From positions 26,504-90,503 of the forward strand of contig CAIVGN010000134.1 of NCBI GenBank assembly GCA_903905455.1: DNA of 64,000 nt. The letters run 5' to 3'. Of this stretch, positions 46,093 to 53,737 are shown one piece after another. The stretch is from an uncultured Archangium sp. GTDB taxonomy: Bacteria > Myxococcota > Myxococcia > Myxococcales > Myxococcaceae. How positions within the stretch are numbered: the first letter of the stretch is position 1; each line of letters starts with the position of its first letter. Both the position numbers and the translations under genes were made by a program. Below the pieces are notes generated by a model that saw only the letters and a list, made by a program, of their open reading frames with translations, was not told the DNA's origin and searched no databases.

Positions 46093-47607
46093 TCAGAGTG
46101 CGATTTCGACCGGCGCGTCGCCCACGAAGAGCAGCCGGTTGGGCCCCGCTTCCCACTCACCGTCGATGATGCGCTTGAACTCGAAGACGCCGTTGACGGG
46201 CAGCTCGAGCGTCACGGGGAGCGGCCGGGCCTTGCGGCGGTCCCAATCTCCGAGTTCCCCCCCCGAGCCGACCACCGAGCCCCGGCCGGTGAGCTGCACG
46301 CGCTGGGTCTTCGCGCCGGTGCGCCACTGGGTGACGAGCGCCGGGTTGGACCGCGCGGCGTCCGACACCGTCACCTGCCCGGCCTCGACCTTCACGTTCA
46401 CCGTGGTGCCGTCAGGCGCGATGCGGGCGATGACCACGCGCTCGGCGCTCACCTCCACGGGCACCGCGGCGCCCTCCGACAGCGCGAGCGACTGGGCGCG
46501 CCGGGCCATGAGCGACTGGATGTGCGCGCGCAGCGGGTGCTCGATGAACTGCATCGACTTGCGGTTGTCGGGTTCCTTCGCGCCGTCGAGGCCGACCTCG
46601 GTGCCCCAGGTCAACGAGGGAATGCCGCGCATGGCGAAGAGGAACGCGAGCGCCTGCTTCGTCTTCTCGAGGTCGCCCTGGCAGGTGCTGAGAATGCGGG
46701 GGAGATCGTGGTTGTCGACGAGGGTGACCAACTGCGAGGGGTCGGGGTAGCGGCGATCGTTGGTGAGGATCGCGGCCAGCTTCGCGGGTGACTCGCCCCG
46801 GCAGAACACGTCGGCGATGGCGAAGCCCAGGGGGAAGTCGAACATCGCGCTGAAGCGCCCTTCCTTCCACGTGCGCGAGACGAGGCCCGGGTCACCATCG
46901 AGCAACTCGCCCAGGCGCATGAACTCGAAGGAGCCGTTGAACTGGGCCCAGAACGTGAGCGGCAGGTGCTTCACCGCGTCGAGGCGGAACCCGTCGGGGC
47001 GCGCGAGCTCGACCCAGCGCCTCGCCGCGGAGAGCAACGTGTCGAAGACCTCGGGCTTCTCAGTGGCGAGATCGGGCAGCCCGTGCACGTCGTTCATCAC
47101 CAACTGCGTCGCATCGTTCCAGTCGGTCACCCCGCCCCGCTCGTGGAACCAGTCGGGGTGCACGGTGAGCACCGGCGCGTCGGGCCCCACGTGGTTGAGC
47201 ACCAGGTCGAGGATGAGCTTCATGCCCCGGCGATCGAGCTCGCGGCGCAGCTTCGCCAGCAACAGCTCGTCACCGAAGCGCGGCTCGAGGGACGAGAGGT
47301 CCCACGTCCAATACCCGTGGAAGGCCCCGTACCCGTGCCACTTCTCGGTGCGCATCTTGAAGATGGGCGAGAGCCAGATGGTGTCGAAGCCCAGCGCCTG
47401 GACCCAGTCGAGGTGCTCGATGACGCCCTGCAGATCCCCGCCGTGAAAGGCCTGGGCATCGTCGGGGTTCGCGTCGCCGTCGTTCTTCGGGTCGCCGTTC
47501 GCGAAGCGGTCGACCATCACGAAGTAGATCCCGCTCGGGGCGCTGACCCGGGGGTGGCACCCCGAGGCGAGCAGCAGCAGCGCCAGCAGCAGGAGCGCCC
47601 TCGTCAT
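46093..47607 (-). CDS. GH13 alpha-amylase lipoprotein with C-terminal CBM20-like domain
   Basis: This 504-residue protein has a strong lipobox (LASGC, Cys17), so it is anchored in a membrane. GH13 catalytic residues are in place: Asp210 (DGFRLD), Glu234 (RLGELLDGDP) and Asp301 (VDNHD). Further family motifs are GFDTIWLSP and DLVLNHVG. Residues about 405-504 look like a CBM20 starch-binding domain (GELGDWD...VFEFKRIIDGEWE). It is last in the minus-strand run; its ATG overlaps the preceding lipoprotein stop (TAATG). Likely cuts alpha-1,4-glucan at the cell surface. Confidence 0.9.
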   Translation of the reverse strand: MTRALLLLALLLLASGCHPRVSAPSGIYFVMVDRFANGDPKNDGDANPDDAQAFHGGDLQGVIEHLDWVQALGFDTIWLSPIFKMRTEKWHGYGAFHGYWTWDLSSLEPRFGDELLLAKLRRELDRRGMKLILDLVLNHVGPDAPVLTVHPDWFHERGGVTDWNDATQLVMNDVHGLPDLATEKPEVFDTLLSAARRWVELARPDGFRLDAVKHLPLTFWAQFNGSFEFMRLGELLDGDPGLVSRTWKEGRFSAMFDFPLGFAIADVFCRGESPAKLAAILTNDRRYPDPSQLVTLVDNHDLPRILSTCQGDLEKTKQALAFLFAMRGIPSLTWGTEVGLDGAKEPDNRKSMQFIEHPLRAHIQSLMARRAQSLALSEGAAVPVEVSAERVVIARIAPDGTTVNVKVEAGQVTVSDAARSNPALVTQWRTGAKTQRVQLTGRGSVVGSGGELGDWDRRKARPLPVTLELPVNGVFEFKRIIDGEWEAGPNRLLFVGDAPVEIAL

Positions 47608-48152
47608 TATTGCGGGGTCACGCCAGCGAGCACGCCGTCCATCAGCACGCCCACCCGGTTGGCGATGTCAGGGGCGGCGTAGACGATGGCCTCGCGCTCC
47701 TTCTCGTGATCGAACATCAGCACCACGGGGATCTCGAAGGGGTCGCGGGCCATGGCCCCGTCAGCGCGCGAGGCGGTCAGCGAGGTGCCCACTTCCCAGC
47801 GGTAGCGGCCGTCGATCTGCGAGAAGAACTGCACGCGCTGTTCGACCAGCAGCAGGTACGGCACGCCCTGGGCGAGGGCCGACTTCTTGAGCGCCTCGAA
47901 GCGCGAGTCGGTCAGGCGCTGGGCGGAGACGGTCTCGAGGGGCACCTCGACCAGCTGGAGGTTGTGGTCCTCGAGCTCCTTCGCCATGGCCTTCTTGAGC
48001 GCCTCGGGAGGCGTGAAGGGCGCGCCCGCGTACGAGGGGTCCACGATGTAGGCCACGGCGATCTTCGCCGGCTCGGCCAGCCGCTGCCGGGGGATCTTCG
48101 GAATGCAACCAACGCCGACCAGGGCCAGCACCACCACCACGAACGCGCGCAT
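47607..48152 (-). CDS. Small lipoprotein of unknown function between porin and amylase genes
   Basis: The protein has 181 residues with signal peptide and lipobox LVGVGC (Cys16). The remainder is mixed alpha/beta with no family I recognise; it includes LLLVEQRVQFFSQIDGRYRWEVGTS. ATG at 48152 overlaps the porin stop (TGATG). Operon position suggests a role at the outer membrane in dextrin use, but nothing in the sequence confirms it. Confidence 0.75.
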   Translation of the reverse strand: MRAFVVVVLALVGVGCIPKIPRQRLAEPAKIAVAYIVDPSYAGAPFTPPEALKKAMAKELEDHNLQLVEVPLETVSAQRLTDSRFEALKKSALAQGVPYLLLVEQRVQFFSQIDGRYRWEVGTSLTASRADGAMARDPFEIPVVLMFDHEKEREAIVYAAPDIANRVGVLMDGVLAGVTPQ

Positions 48153-49639
48153 CAGAACCACCCCTCAGACTCGAGCGACACCAGGTGGTGCCACGCCATG
48201 GTCCCCGTCGGCTTGAACGCGTCGAACTGGTCGAGCTTCTCGACGAACGCGTTGCCGAAGGCCGCGTGCTGGCTCGAGAGCTGGAAGCCGTAGAGCAGGC
48301 GAATCGAGGGCCGCGCATAGATGCCGAAGCCGGTCGGGTTGAGCACGATGCCGGTCTTGAACTGCCACGAGTCACGGATCGCCGCGTCACCGAACTCGAG
48401 GCCGCGCGAATCGGCGATGCCCTGGGTGTTCTGGAAGATCGAGTCGTAGTTGCTGCGGAAGAGGCTGCCGTTGATCGAGCGCTCGCGGGAGATGGCGTTC
48501 TCGACCAGCAGGTGCACGGTGCGCGTGAAGTACAGCTGCAGGCGCAGCACCGTGGACATGTACTCGCGGTTCGCCTCGCTGGCCGCGATGGTGTTCGCGT
48601 AGTCGCGGTCCTGCCCGTAGAGCACCGACCACACCGCGTCGAGCCGGTCGGGGATGATCTTGATCATCATCTCGTTGCCCAGCTGCAGCCCGTAGCGATC
48701 GCGGGTGAGGTCGGCCGTGTACACCTGCACCGAGCGGCCCTGGTACGTGTCGGTGTACGCGTTCTGCGGGTGGAGCCGCTGGTAGCGCGCGAAGAAGTTG
48801 TTCCACTCGAGCGGCCCCAGCTTGCCGAAGCCGAGGTAGCCCACGGCGCGCCACGAGACGTTGGTCTGGGTCGAGGCCACCGCCCGGGGGAACTGGTCGG
48901 CGCCCAGCAGCGGGTTCTCCTCCACGAAGCGGCGCAGCACCTCCTGCCGCAGGTAGTCCTCGTAGCGGACGCCGGGCGTCACGTACGACGAGTTGCGGTT
49001 GCCGGCGATGAAGGGCTCGACGGCCACCTGCCCGCCGCCGCCGAACTCGAAGTGATCGCCCAGGCGCACGCGCACCGCGCCACCGGCGGTCAGCAGCGGC
49101 ACGTAGTTGAGCCCGCGCGCGGTGAAGCCCGAGTCGCCGACGGCCAGCAGCACCTCGACGTGCTGGGTGGTGTAGCGGCCCGAGAGGCCGATGGTGTCTT
49201 CGAGGATCTGCGCCGGCCGCATGTCGTACAGGCCCAGGTTGCCGAAGAAGTACTGCAGCGTGCCCAGCTGCCACACCACGTTGGGCGCGAGGATGTTGCC
49301 CGCGCGCGCGTAGAGCTGGCTCAGCTTGAAGTTGACCAGGCTCCCGTTGCCCGAGTCCGCGGTGGTGACCGAGCCGCCCTCGATGCGCGCGTGGAGGCTG
49401 GCCCAGATGTCCGTGGTGCCCGGGGGCGCCTGCAGCAGGTCGAGCTTCATCTCGAGGGCCGCGTAGGGCCCCTCGTTCATCAAGCGGCCGTTGAGGTTCC
49501 AGTAGCCGAGGCGCCCGTTGCCGCCCTGGAAGTCGGGCCGGGCCATGATGCGGAAGTAGCCACCAGCACTGAAGCGGCTGTCGGGGGCTTGCGCGAACGC
49601 GAGGCCCGACATGAGCAACAAAAGGGAAAGGGCGCGCAC
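48152..49639 (-). CDS. Outer-membrane beta-barrel porin, maltoporin-like
   Basis: The 495-residue exported protein has a signal peptide ending near FAQA and many short amphipathic strands alternating with polar loops. It ends in an aromatic residue (ESEGWF) as outer-membrane barrels do. The last part (QFDAFKPTGTMAWHHLVSLESEGWF region) and operon setting with amylase and pullulanase lipoproteins point to a LamB-type maltodextrin channel. GTG start at 49639 with CGGGG upstream. Similarity to a named porin family was not testable here. Confidence 0.75.
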   Translation of the reverse strand: MRALSLLLLMSGLAFAQAPDSRFSAGGYFRIMARPDFQGGNGRLGYWNLNGRLMNEGPYAALEMKLDLLQAPPGTTDIWASLHARIEGGSVTTADSGNGSLVNFKLSQLYARAGNILAPNVVWQLGTLQYFFGNLGLYDMRPAQILEDTIGLSGRYTTQHVEVLLAVGDSGFTARGLNYVPLLTAGGAVRVRLGDHFEFGGGGQVAVEPFIAGNRNSSYVTPGVRYEDYLRQEVLRRFVEENPLLGADQFPRAVASTQTNVSWRAVGYLGFGKLGPLEWNNFFARYQRLHPQNAYTDTYQGRSVQVYTADLTRDRYGLQLGNEMMIKIIPDRLDAVWSVLYGQDRDYANTIAASEANREYMSTVLRLQLYFTRTVHLLVENAISRERSINGSLFRSNYDSIFQNTQGIADSRGLEFGDAAIRDSWQFKTGIVLNPTGFGIYARPSIRLLYGFQLSSQHAAFGNAFVEKLDQFDAFKPTGTMAWHHLVSLESEGWF

Positions 49640-49677
49640 GGGCCCCGACTTCTAGTCAAAGCCCGGCGCGGCGACGA

Positions 49678-50025
49678 TCAGATCCGCTCGTAAGATTGGC
49701 GGAGCTTCTCGACCACGTCAGACAGACGCGAGTCGGTCTGCTCGAAACGGATGCCCATGGTCTGCTTCGAGGACCACATCACCCGGCCCAGCATCTCCAC
49801 CGGTTCGACCAGGTGCGGCATCTCGAGGCGCATCGACACCAGGGTCATGGGGGTCAACGGCCGCGTGGTGTGCACCCGCAGGCCGGCCTCCGAGATGTCT
49901 GAGGCGCGGTCGTTGACCCGGAGGTCATCGCTGCGGACGTGGACGGGAAAGTCCGTCGGCAGGCGGGCGAAACGACGCGCCTGCGTGTAGCGAAGAGACT
50001 TCGAAACGTAGAACTCGATCGTCAT
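49678..50025 (-). CDS. PilZ-domain cyclic-di-GMP-binding protein
   Basis: The protein has 115 residues. PilZ motifs are visible: RRFAR (RxxxR) near residues 17-21 and DISEAG (D/NxSxxG) near 41-46, with strands continuing to MGIRFEQ. The ATG at 50025 follows a G-rich ribosome site. It lies between pullulanase and porin genes, so it may tie carbohydrate use or envelope behaviour to c-di-GMP; the cyclase at 36229 is one possible source. Confidence 0.85.
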   Translation of the reverse strand: MTIEFYVSKSLRYTQARRFARLPTDFPVHVRSDDLRVNDRASDISEAGLRVHTTRPLTPMTLVSMRLEMPHLVEPVEMLGRVMWSSKQTMGIRFEQTDSRLSDVVEKLRQSYERI

Positions 50026-50127
50026 GGTGCAGCCCCCCGGTTGCGTGGCGAGGAGGAGCGTGCGCTGGCAGCCCCGGCTTCGCAACCACCGAGGTGCACT
50101 TTTCTGCCTGACTGGAATTCCCCGGGA

Positions 50128-52569
50128 CTACGGGGTCGCCTCGAGGATGACCACGGTGCGGGCCTTGGCCGTGTAGTCGGTGGTGGTGATGAGTTCGCCG
50201 TCGGTCAGGGCGATGTTGCTCGACGCCTTCTGCGGCTTGTTGAGCGTGACCAGGGTCGCGGGGAGATCGAAGTACGACTGGGTGTCGACGACGCGCTTCC
50301 ACTTGCGGCCCGGGCCCTGCGGCAGGGCGAAGGTGACGTCGCTGTTCTCGCCGTTGATGAGGATGGCGAGCTCCGGACCCTTCGTCGGATCGTAGAAGTG
50401 CATCATCAGCTGCTTGTCGCCCCAGTTGGTCTTGTCGGAGTTCTGCGCGCTCTTCCAGGAGAAGGGGGCGGCGCCGCCGTACTCGAGGGGCGCGAAGGCG
50501 TACTGGTGTGACTTGCGGAAGGCGATGATCTGCCGCACGAAGTCGTGCATGCGCTGGCGCGGGTCCTGCGGCAGCCACGAGCCCCAGTCCATCCAGTTGT
50601 ACGAGTTGTCGGCCTTGGTCGAGTAGGCGTTGTTGTTGCCCAGCTGGGTGCGCATCCACTCGTCTCCGGACCACAGCAGCGGCGTGCCCTGGCTGATCAT
50701 CATGGAGACGAAGAGGTTGCGCATGAGCTGGCGCTTGATGACGTCGTCGTTCCAGTTCTTGCTGCGGTTGTTGTCTTCGCCGGAGACCACCTCGCACCAG
50801 GCGCTGGTGGGATCGGTGCAGCACACGGGGTTGAGCGGCCCGCAGCGGTTCTGCTTCATGTCGTACGAGAACAGGTCGTACATGGTGAAGCCGTCGTGCA
50901 CGGTGACGAAGTTGATCGAGTGGTAGGGCTTGCGCGAGTTCCAGCGGTACCAATCGGAGCTCCCGGTGAGGAAGAAGCCGCCGTCCTTCACCTCGGTGCT
51001 GTTGAGCTTGAACTCGTCCTTGTTCCAGAAGGCGCGCCACCAGTCGCGGAAGCGTCCGTTCCACTCGCCCCAGCCCGTGCCCGGCTTGTTGGTCGACGCG
51101 GGGAAGAGGCCGATGCGGGTGCCGTAGCCGTTGGACAGCTCGTTGTTGTTCGGCCCGTTGAAGGACAGCCCGAGATCGTAGCCGCCGGCGGCCCACGGCT
51201 CGGCGATGAGGCGGGTGTTGTACTTCTGCAGCACCGGGTCGTCGGCGATGTCCTGGAGCACCGAGTTCTTCGGGTCCTGCCAGACGTAGTACTTGAGGTC
51301 CTGTTCCCCGAGCACCGGCGCGAGGTCGAAGCGGAAGCCGTCGACGTGCATCTCGTCGGCCCAGTAGCGCAGCGAGTCGACGATCAGCCGGCGGAACGGG
51401 GTGTGGTTGCAGCGGGTCTCGTTGCCCACGCCGGTGTTGTTCACGTACGACTGCTTGTCTTCGCTCAGCGCGTAGTACGCGTGGTTGTCGAAGCCGCGGA
51501 AGTTGTAGAGGCCGACCACTTCTTTCGGGTCGATGTTCACCAGCCCCGTGGGGATGGAGTTGTCGGGGTTGAAGTCGAAGTCCAGGCGCTCTCGCCAGAA
51601 GCCACCCTCGCCGGTGTGGTTGTAGACGACGTCGAGCAGCACCTCGATGTCCGCCTGGTGGAACTGGTCCACCATCCACTTGAACTCGTCGATGATCTCC
51701 TGCTGGTCCTTGCGGAACGAATAGGTGTTCTCGGGGATGAAGAAGGACAGCGTCGCGTAGCCCCAGTAGCCACCCTCGGAGGGCTTTTCGAACGGCGGCA
51801 TGACGTGCACCGCGGTGACGCCCAGTTCCTTGAAGTAGGCCACCTTCTCGCCCAGGCCACGAAAAGTACCGGGGTGCTCGACGCCGGAGGCGGTGCTGGC
51901 GGTGAAGCCCTTGGGGTGGATCTCATAGAGGATCATGTCGTTCCACCGGTGGCCGGGGCTGTTCTCGTCCATGCGCCGGGTGCGGTAGGTGGCCTCGTTC
52001 TCGCTCCAGTCGTACTTGCTCTTGACCACGATGCTCTTGCTCGCGGCCGCCCACGTCGAGGCGCCACGCGCGGGGCCGGTGGCGAGGCTGCCCTTGCCCC
52101 AGTCGTGGTCGCGGTGGATCGCCTTGCTGTACGGATCCCACAGCAGCTTGTTGGGGTTGAAGCGGTTGCCGTCGGCGTCCACGTCGGCCTTGAAACCGAC
52201 CACCGTTCCGGGCGTCCACGCGGGGTCGTAGGGCCAGTTCGGGCCCCAGGCGATGAAGCCGTAGTGCTGCCCGACGCCGATGCCTTCGATGTGGATGTTC
52301 CACACGTCGCCGAAGCGCTCCATGGGGAACTGGCGCGTGGGGAGCGCCGATTCCGGGTTGTCGAAGAGCAACAATTCGATGCGCTCGGCGCGCTCGGAAT
52401 AGACGCCGAAGTTGACGCCCTGGTCGACGATCGTGGGCCCGAGGAAGTCGAGGCGCTGCACCGCCGCCGCGTCCATCGAGGGGGCCTTGGGGGTGGTCTT
52501 GTAGAGCTTCGCCGTGTTGGTCGGACCGCAGGAGAGCAACAGGATCAAGAACGGGCTGAGTCGAAGCAC
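50128..52569 (-). CDS. GH13 pullulanase/isoamylase-type debranching lipoprotein
   Basis: The 813-residue protein has lipobox LLLSC (Cys14). An N-terminal CBM48-like region (about 40-180; GVNFGVYSERAERIELLLFD) precedes the GH13 barrel. Catalytic residues are Asp415 (DGFRFD), Glu457 (LIAEPW) and Asp559 (TVHDGFT). LDVVYNHTGEGG and the NNRSKNWN region are typical of the isoamylase/GlgX/pullulanase group, which cut alpha-1,6 branches. Start GTG at 52569 opens the signal peptide; no good ribosome site. It is first of the minus-strand dextrin run and diverges from malK across a 106-nt control region. Confidence 0.9.
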   Translation of the reverse strand: MLRLSPFLILLLSCGPTNTAKLYKTTPKAPSMDAAAVQRLDFLGPTIVDQGVNFGVYSERAERIELLLFDNPESALPTRQFPMERFGDVWNIHIEGIGVGQHYGFIAWGPNWPYDPAWTPGTVVGFKADVDADGNRFNPNKLLWDPYSKAIHRDHDWGKGSLATGPARGASTWAAASKSIVVKSKYDWSENEATYRTRRMDENSPGHRWNDMILYEIHPKGFTASTASGVEHPGTFRGLGEKVAYFKELGVTAVHVMPPFEKPSEGGYWGYATLSFFIPENTYSFRKDQQEIIDEFKWMVDQFHQADIEVLLDVVYNHTGEGGFWRERLDFDFNPDNSIPTGLVNIDPKEVVGLYNFRGFDNHAYYALSEDKQSYVNNTGVGNETRCNHTPFRRLIVDSLRYWADEMHVDGFRFDLAPVLGEQDLKYYVWQDPKNSVLQDIADDPVLQKYNTRLIAEPWAAGGYDLGLSFNGPNNNELSNGYGTRIGLFPASTNKPGTGWGEWNGRFRDWWRAFWNKDEFKLNSTEVKDGGFFLTGSSDWYRWNSRKPYHSINFVTVHDGFTMYDLFSYDMKQNRCGPLNPVCCTDPTSAWCEVVSGEDNNRSKNWNDDVIKRQLMRNLFVSMMISQGTPLLWSGDEWMRTQLGNNNAYSTKADNSYNWMDWGSWLPQDPRQRMHDFVRQIIAFRKSHQYAFAPLEYGGAAPFSWKSAQNSDKTNWGDKQLMMHFYDPTKGPELAILINGENSDVTFALPQGPGRKWKRVVDTQSYFDLPATLVTLNKPQKASSNIALTDGELITTTDYTAKARTVVILEATP

Positions 52570-52576
52570 GGGGGAC

Positions 52577-52586
52577 TTGCTAGCAA
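52577..52586. promoter_or_regulatory. Palindrome TTGCTAGCAA beside the pullulanase start
   Basis: This is a perfect 10-bp palindrome 8 nt upstream of the pullulanase GTG, in the shared control region with malK. LacI-family sugar regulators bind similar TTGC-x-GCAA sites, so a maltose repressor site is plausible. No regulator gene is in the window. Confidence 0.4.
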
Positions 52587-52608
52587 AGGCAAGCGTCGGC
52601 GCACAGGT

Positions 52609-52627
52609 CACGACACGCCGCGTCGTG
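52609..52627. promoter_or_regulatory. 19-bp near-perfect palindrome in the pullulanase-malK gap
   Basis: CACGACACGCCGCGTCGTG is symmetric about its central C with one mismatch pair. It lies 40 nt upstream of the pullulanase start and 49 nt upstream of malK, well placed to govern both divergent arms. Confidence 0.45.
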
Positions 52628-52675
52628 CAGATTCCCCTCGTCGTTCCCTGCGTTTTGTCTACCCTCCGCCCCCTC

Positions 52676-53737
52676 GTGAGTGACGTCCGCCTCGTCGGCA
52701 TCAAGAAGAGCTTTGGAGAAAACGCCATCGTCAAGGGCGTCGACCTCGACGTCATCGACGGGGAGTTCCTGGTCATGGTCGGGCCTTCGGGCTGCGGCAA
52801 GACCACGCTGTTGAGGATCATCTCGGGCCTCGAGCAGATGGACGAGGGCGAGCTGTTCATCGGCGGCAAGAAGATGAACGACGTGCCGCCGCGCGAGCGC
52901 GACGTGGGCATGGTCTTCCAGAGCTACGCGCTCTACCCGCACATGACGGTGCGCGAGAACATGGCCTTCGGGCTCGAGCTGCGGAAGCTGCCCCGCGCGG
53001 AGATCGACGCCCGCGTCGCCGAGGCCGCCCGCATGCTGGAGCTGGGCCCGCTGCTCGAGCGCAAGCCCAAGGCGTTGTCCGGAGGCCAACGGCAGCGCGT
53101 CGCCATGGGCCGGGTGATCGTCCGGAGGCCGCAGCTCTTCCTCTTCGATGAGCCGCTCTCGAACCTCGACACCGCCCTGCGCGTGGCCATGCGCGGCGAG
53201 CTGGCGCGACTGCACCGGCAGCTCGGGGTCACGATGATCTACGTCACCCACGACCAGGTCGAGGCGATGACCCTGGCGACGCGGGTGGCGGTGTTCAACC
53301 AGGGCATCCTCCAGCAACTCGGCGCGCCGCTCGAGCTGTACCACCGGCCGTGCAATGCCTTCGTGGCGCAGTTCCTCGGGTCTCCGTCGATGAACCTCAT
53401 CACCGCGAAGCGTGAAGGGGATCGCTTCGTGGGCGCGGGCTTCACCCTGCCCGCCGTCGGTGACGCGAGCGGCGAGGTGAAGCTGGGCATGCGCCCGCAG
53501 GACCTGAGGGTCGGCAGCGAGGGGCCGATTCGCGGGGAGATCGAGGCCGTCGAGCGGCTGGGCTTCGATGGCTACGCGTTCCTCAAGACGCCGGCCGGGC
53601 CGATCGCCGCGCGCTTCGAAGGGGCCGACGTGCAGGTCGGGCAGACCGTGGCAGTGATGCCCACGGGCGACGTGCTGCACGTCTTCTCGAGTGATGGCGC
53701 CAGGGCGCTGCGTCACCCCGAGGCGCGCCGTGCGTAG
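52676..53737 (+). CDS. malK: MalK/UgpC-type sugar ABC transporter ATPase
   Basis: The 353-residue ATPase energises dextrin import. Walker A GPSGCGKTT is at 36-44, Q-loop MVFQSYALYPHMTV, signature LSGGQRQR, Walker B LFLFDEPLSNLD and switch VTHDQVEAM. About 240-353 form the MalK-type C-terminal OB/TOBE regulatory domain (GMRPQDLRV). GTG at 52676 is the start giving the normal N-terminus. The gene overlaps the fused binding protein-permease by 8 nt. Confidence 0.93.
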   Translation: MSDVRLVGIKKSFGENAIVKGVDLDVIDGEFLVMVGPSGCGKTTLLRIISGLEQMDEGELFIGGKKMNDVPPRERDVGMVFQSYALYPHMTVRENMAFGLELRKLPRAEIDARVAEAARMLELGPLLERKPKALSGGQRQRVAMGRVIVRRPQLFLFDEPLSNLDTALRVAMRGELARLHRQLGVTMIYVTHDQVEAMTLATRVAVFNQGILQQLGAPLELYHRPCNAFVAQFLGSPSMNLITAKREGDRFVGAGFTLPAVGDASGEVKLGMRPQDLRVGSEGPIRGEIEAVERLGFDGYAFLKTPAGPIAARFEGADVQVGQTVAVMPTGDVLHVFSSDGARALRHPEARRA

